DNA of 14,915 nt. Origin: CAXDOZ01 sp963991145 (GTDB lineage: Bacteria; Bacteroidota; Bacteroidia; Chitinophagales; JABDMM01). Below, one piece after another: positions 13,753-14,915 of this stretch. Numbering within the stretch: the first letter of the stretch is position 1; every line of letters begins with the position of its first letter. Both the position numbers and the translations under genes were made by a program. The stretch covers positions 1 to 14,915 of the forward strand of contig CAXDOZ010000057.1 of NCBI GenBank assembly GCA_963991145.1, given 5' to 3'. Under the pieces are notes generated by a model. The model worked only from the letters and a program-made list of their open reading frames with translations, was not told where the DNA came from and made no database searches.

Positions 13753-14915
13753 TATAGAGGGTATATGGAAGAATATCTTTTGCCCTCAGTCCTGTAATTG
13801 CAAGCAATGGCAAGGCCCAAAAAGGCTGCAGCATATTCGTCCATTGATCTCCATAAGAAAAGGCCATTATCATTTTCCCCAAAGGCACATTCAATTGCCG
13901 AGCAGTTTCTGCAATAATTGGCCCCTGAACAGCCCACTGCCCTCCTCCACTAGGTACAAAAATATTGACCAGACCAGCGCTAAAGAAAGTTAGAACCGGC
14001 AAAGTGTCTGAATTCGCTAATCCTATAACCTTGTCTGCGATTAGATCCATCATCCCGCTTCCTTGCAAAATTCCAAGAATTCCAAAGTACAATGGGAACT
14101 GCAGCAGAATTCCCGAAGCTCCTTTTGTGGCTTCATCAATAGCAGACAAATAGTTCTTTATGCTGCTATGCATGATCAAACCAAGACCGAGAAGAGTAAG
14201 GTTAGTATTATTCAGATCAAGACTGAACTCCCCATTTCGAATGAAGATCATATAGGAAGCAACAGCGAGTATTACAAGTCCTGCAAGTCTGCCCAGAATT
14301 GGTCCTGCTTCTATGCGCTCAGCTCCGATCTTCTCAGAATCCTCTAGATCGAGATTGGAGCGATCGCTTAATAAGTGATGAGGTATCAAGCTACCTTTTA
14401 CCTTCCTTGCCAATAGAAATAGACCTACCGGAACAACTACAAGCAGAGCAAGACTAACCACCAGATTGAGCTGAGAAAAAACGGTTTCTGAAGTTGGAAT
14501 TACTCCCATAGAAGCCGCCAAAGCATGCTCCGATCCAGCTACTGTTAAAGGTGCAGATCCCGATAAGCCACCGTGCCAAACCATTAATCCGGAGTAACCA
14601 GCGGCAGCGATCAAAGGATAGTTTATTGGGATCTTATTCTCCAAAGAATGAGCGCCAACCCTTCTGGCAAGAACCGCTCCGAAGATCAAACCCAGACCCC
14701 AGTTATAAAAGGCAACGATCATAGTGAGAAAGGCTACTAATGCGGCCGCACCCGGACCACTTTTCACAACCTTCAAACTCGCTCCAATCATCCTGTCCAC
14801 CGGGTCCGATAAAGCCAGGGCATGGCCAAGCGCCAGGCTCAACATCATTTGTACCGTGAATGCCAGATATCCCTTCATCCACAGGCCATCGTACCAAAGC
14901 TCAATCAGTGAGATG
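13706..14915 (-). CDS. atoE: AtoE-type short-chain fatty acid transporter, 5' end missing
   Basis: This polytopic inner-membrane protein of the SCFA_trans family imports short-chain fatty acids such as acetoacetate or butyrate. Signatures are SGLMVWHGGLSGSAPLTVA (96-114, counted from the Met at 14878), IFVPSGGGQWAVQGPIIAE near complement 13910-13960, and SYGDQWTNMLQPFWALPLLA. At least 390 residues are present against about 440 in E. coli AtoE. The ATG at 14878 is not the true start: the frame stays open to the window edge and reads ISLIELWYDGLW before it, matching the family's N-terminal W-x-x-G-x-W region, so the gene is cut by the window end. It is transcribed towards the glycan operon and ends (TAG, 13706-13708) inside the GNAT gene. 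It has no evident functional link with the glycan genes. Confidence 0.9.
   Translation of the reverse strand, partial: ISLIELWYDGLWMKGYLAFTVQMMLSLALGHALALSDPVDRMIGASLKVVKSGPGAAALVAFLTMIVAFYNWGLGLIFGAVLARRVGAHSLENKIPINYPLIAAAGYSGLMVWHGGLSGSAPLTVAGSEHALAASMGVIPTSETVFSQLNLVVSLALLVVVPVGLFLLARKVKGSLIPHHLLSDRSNLDLEDSEKIGAERIEAGPILGRLAGLVILAVASYMIFIRNGEFSLDLNNTNLTLLGLGLIMHSSIKNYLSAIDEATKGASGILLQFPLYFGILGILQGSGMMDLIADKVIGLANSDTLPVLTFFSAGLVNIFVPSGGGQWAVQGPIIAETARQLNVPLGKMIMAFSYGDQWTNMLQPFWALPLLAITGLRAKDILPYTLYIMLLGGIVFLLALLV

Noticed and set aside
14703..14897. Small minus-strand ORF inside the transporter 5' region, and ATG 14878 as the transporter start
   Set aside because: The small ORF is an out-of-frame shadow of atoE. 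The transporter frame continues upstream of 14878 to the window edge with family-like residues, so 14878 is an internal Met.

Overview
The window looks like one end of a contig from a member of the Bacteroidota, probably a free-living or marine Flavobacteriia/Cytophagia-type organism. The main evidence is a large Ig-repeat surface protein ending in a type IX secretion (T9SS, type A) sorting domain, together with tightly packed surface-glycan genes, no clear Shine-Dalgarno sites, and an AT-leaning composition. The assignment is by gene content, not by a marker gene. The first 47 bases are not biological: they are an untrimmed Illumina Nextera i7 adapter with index and Tn5 mosaic end, so genomic sequence starts at about 48.

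Left block (48-6624, plus strand, one apparent operon with gaps or overlaps of a few bases): the 3' end of an unrecognised gene, a class I SAM methyltransferase, a divergent sulfotransferase-like protein, a 732-residue protein that joins a UbiA-type membrane prenyltransferase to a GT4 glycosyltransferase, and an 888-residue TMTC-like GT-C glycosyltransferase with a C-terminal TPR array. This reads as assembly and decoration of a lipid-linked glycan or of glycoproteins.

Centre (6736-10785): a very long T9SS-exported adhesin-like gene with a signal peptide, regular Ig-like repeats of about 92-104 residues, an FN3-like region and a C-terminal sorting domain. One reading frame spans the whole gene but is broken by two in-frame stops (TGA at 6985, TAA at 7330). 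It is therefore a recent pseudogene, a mixed-strain consensus, or a case needing resequencing. A strong intrinsic terminator follows it.

Right block (10841-13752, plus strand operon): acyl carrier protein, FabH-like ketoacyl-ACP synthase III, a GtrB/ArnC/DPM1-type GT2 with two C-terminal membrane helices, and a GNAT N-acyltransferase. This is the layout expected for making an unusual acyl chain and a polyprenyl-phosphate-sugar for O-antigen or surface glycan. It converges on, and overlaps by 47 bp, a minus-strand AtoE-type short-chain fatty acid transporter that runs off the right end of the window.

The most notable points are the UbiA-GT4 fusion beside a TMTC-like enzyme, a possible protein O-glycosylation link (the DPM1-like GT2 as donor maker, the TMTC-like protein as transferase, the D-S/T-rich secreted protein as substrate), and the doubly interrupted adhesin. 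No CRISPR array, tRNA, rRNA, insertion sequence or phage gene was seen.
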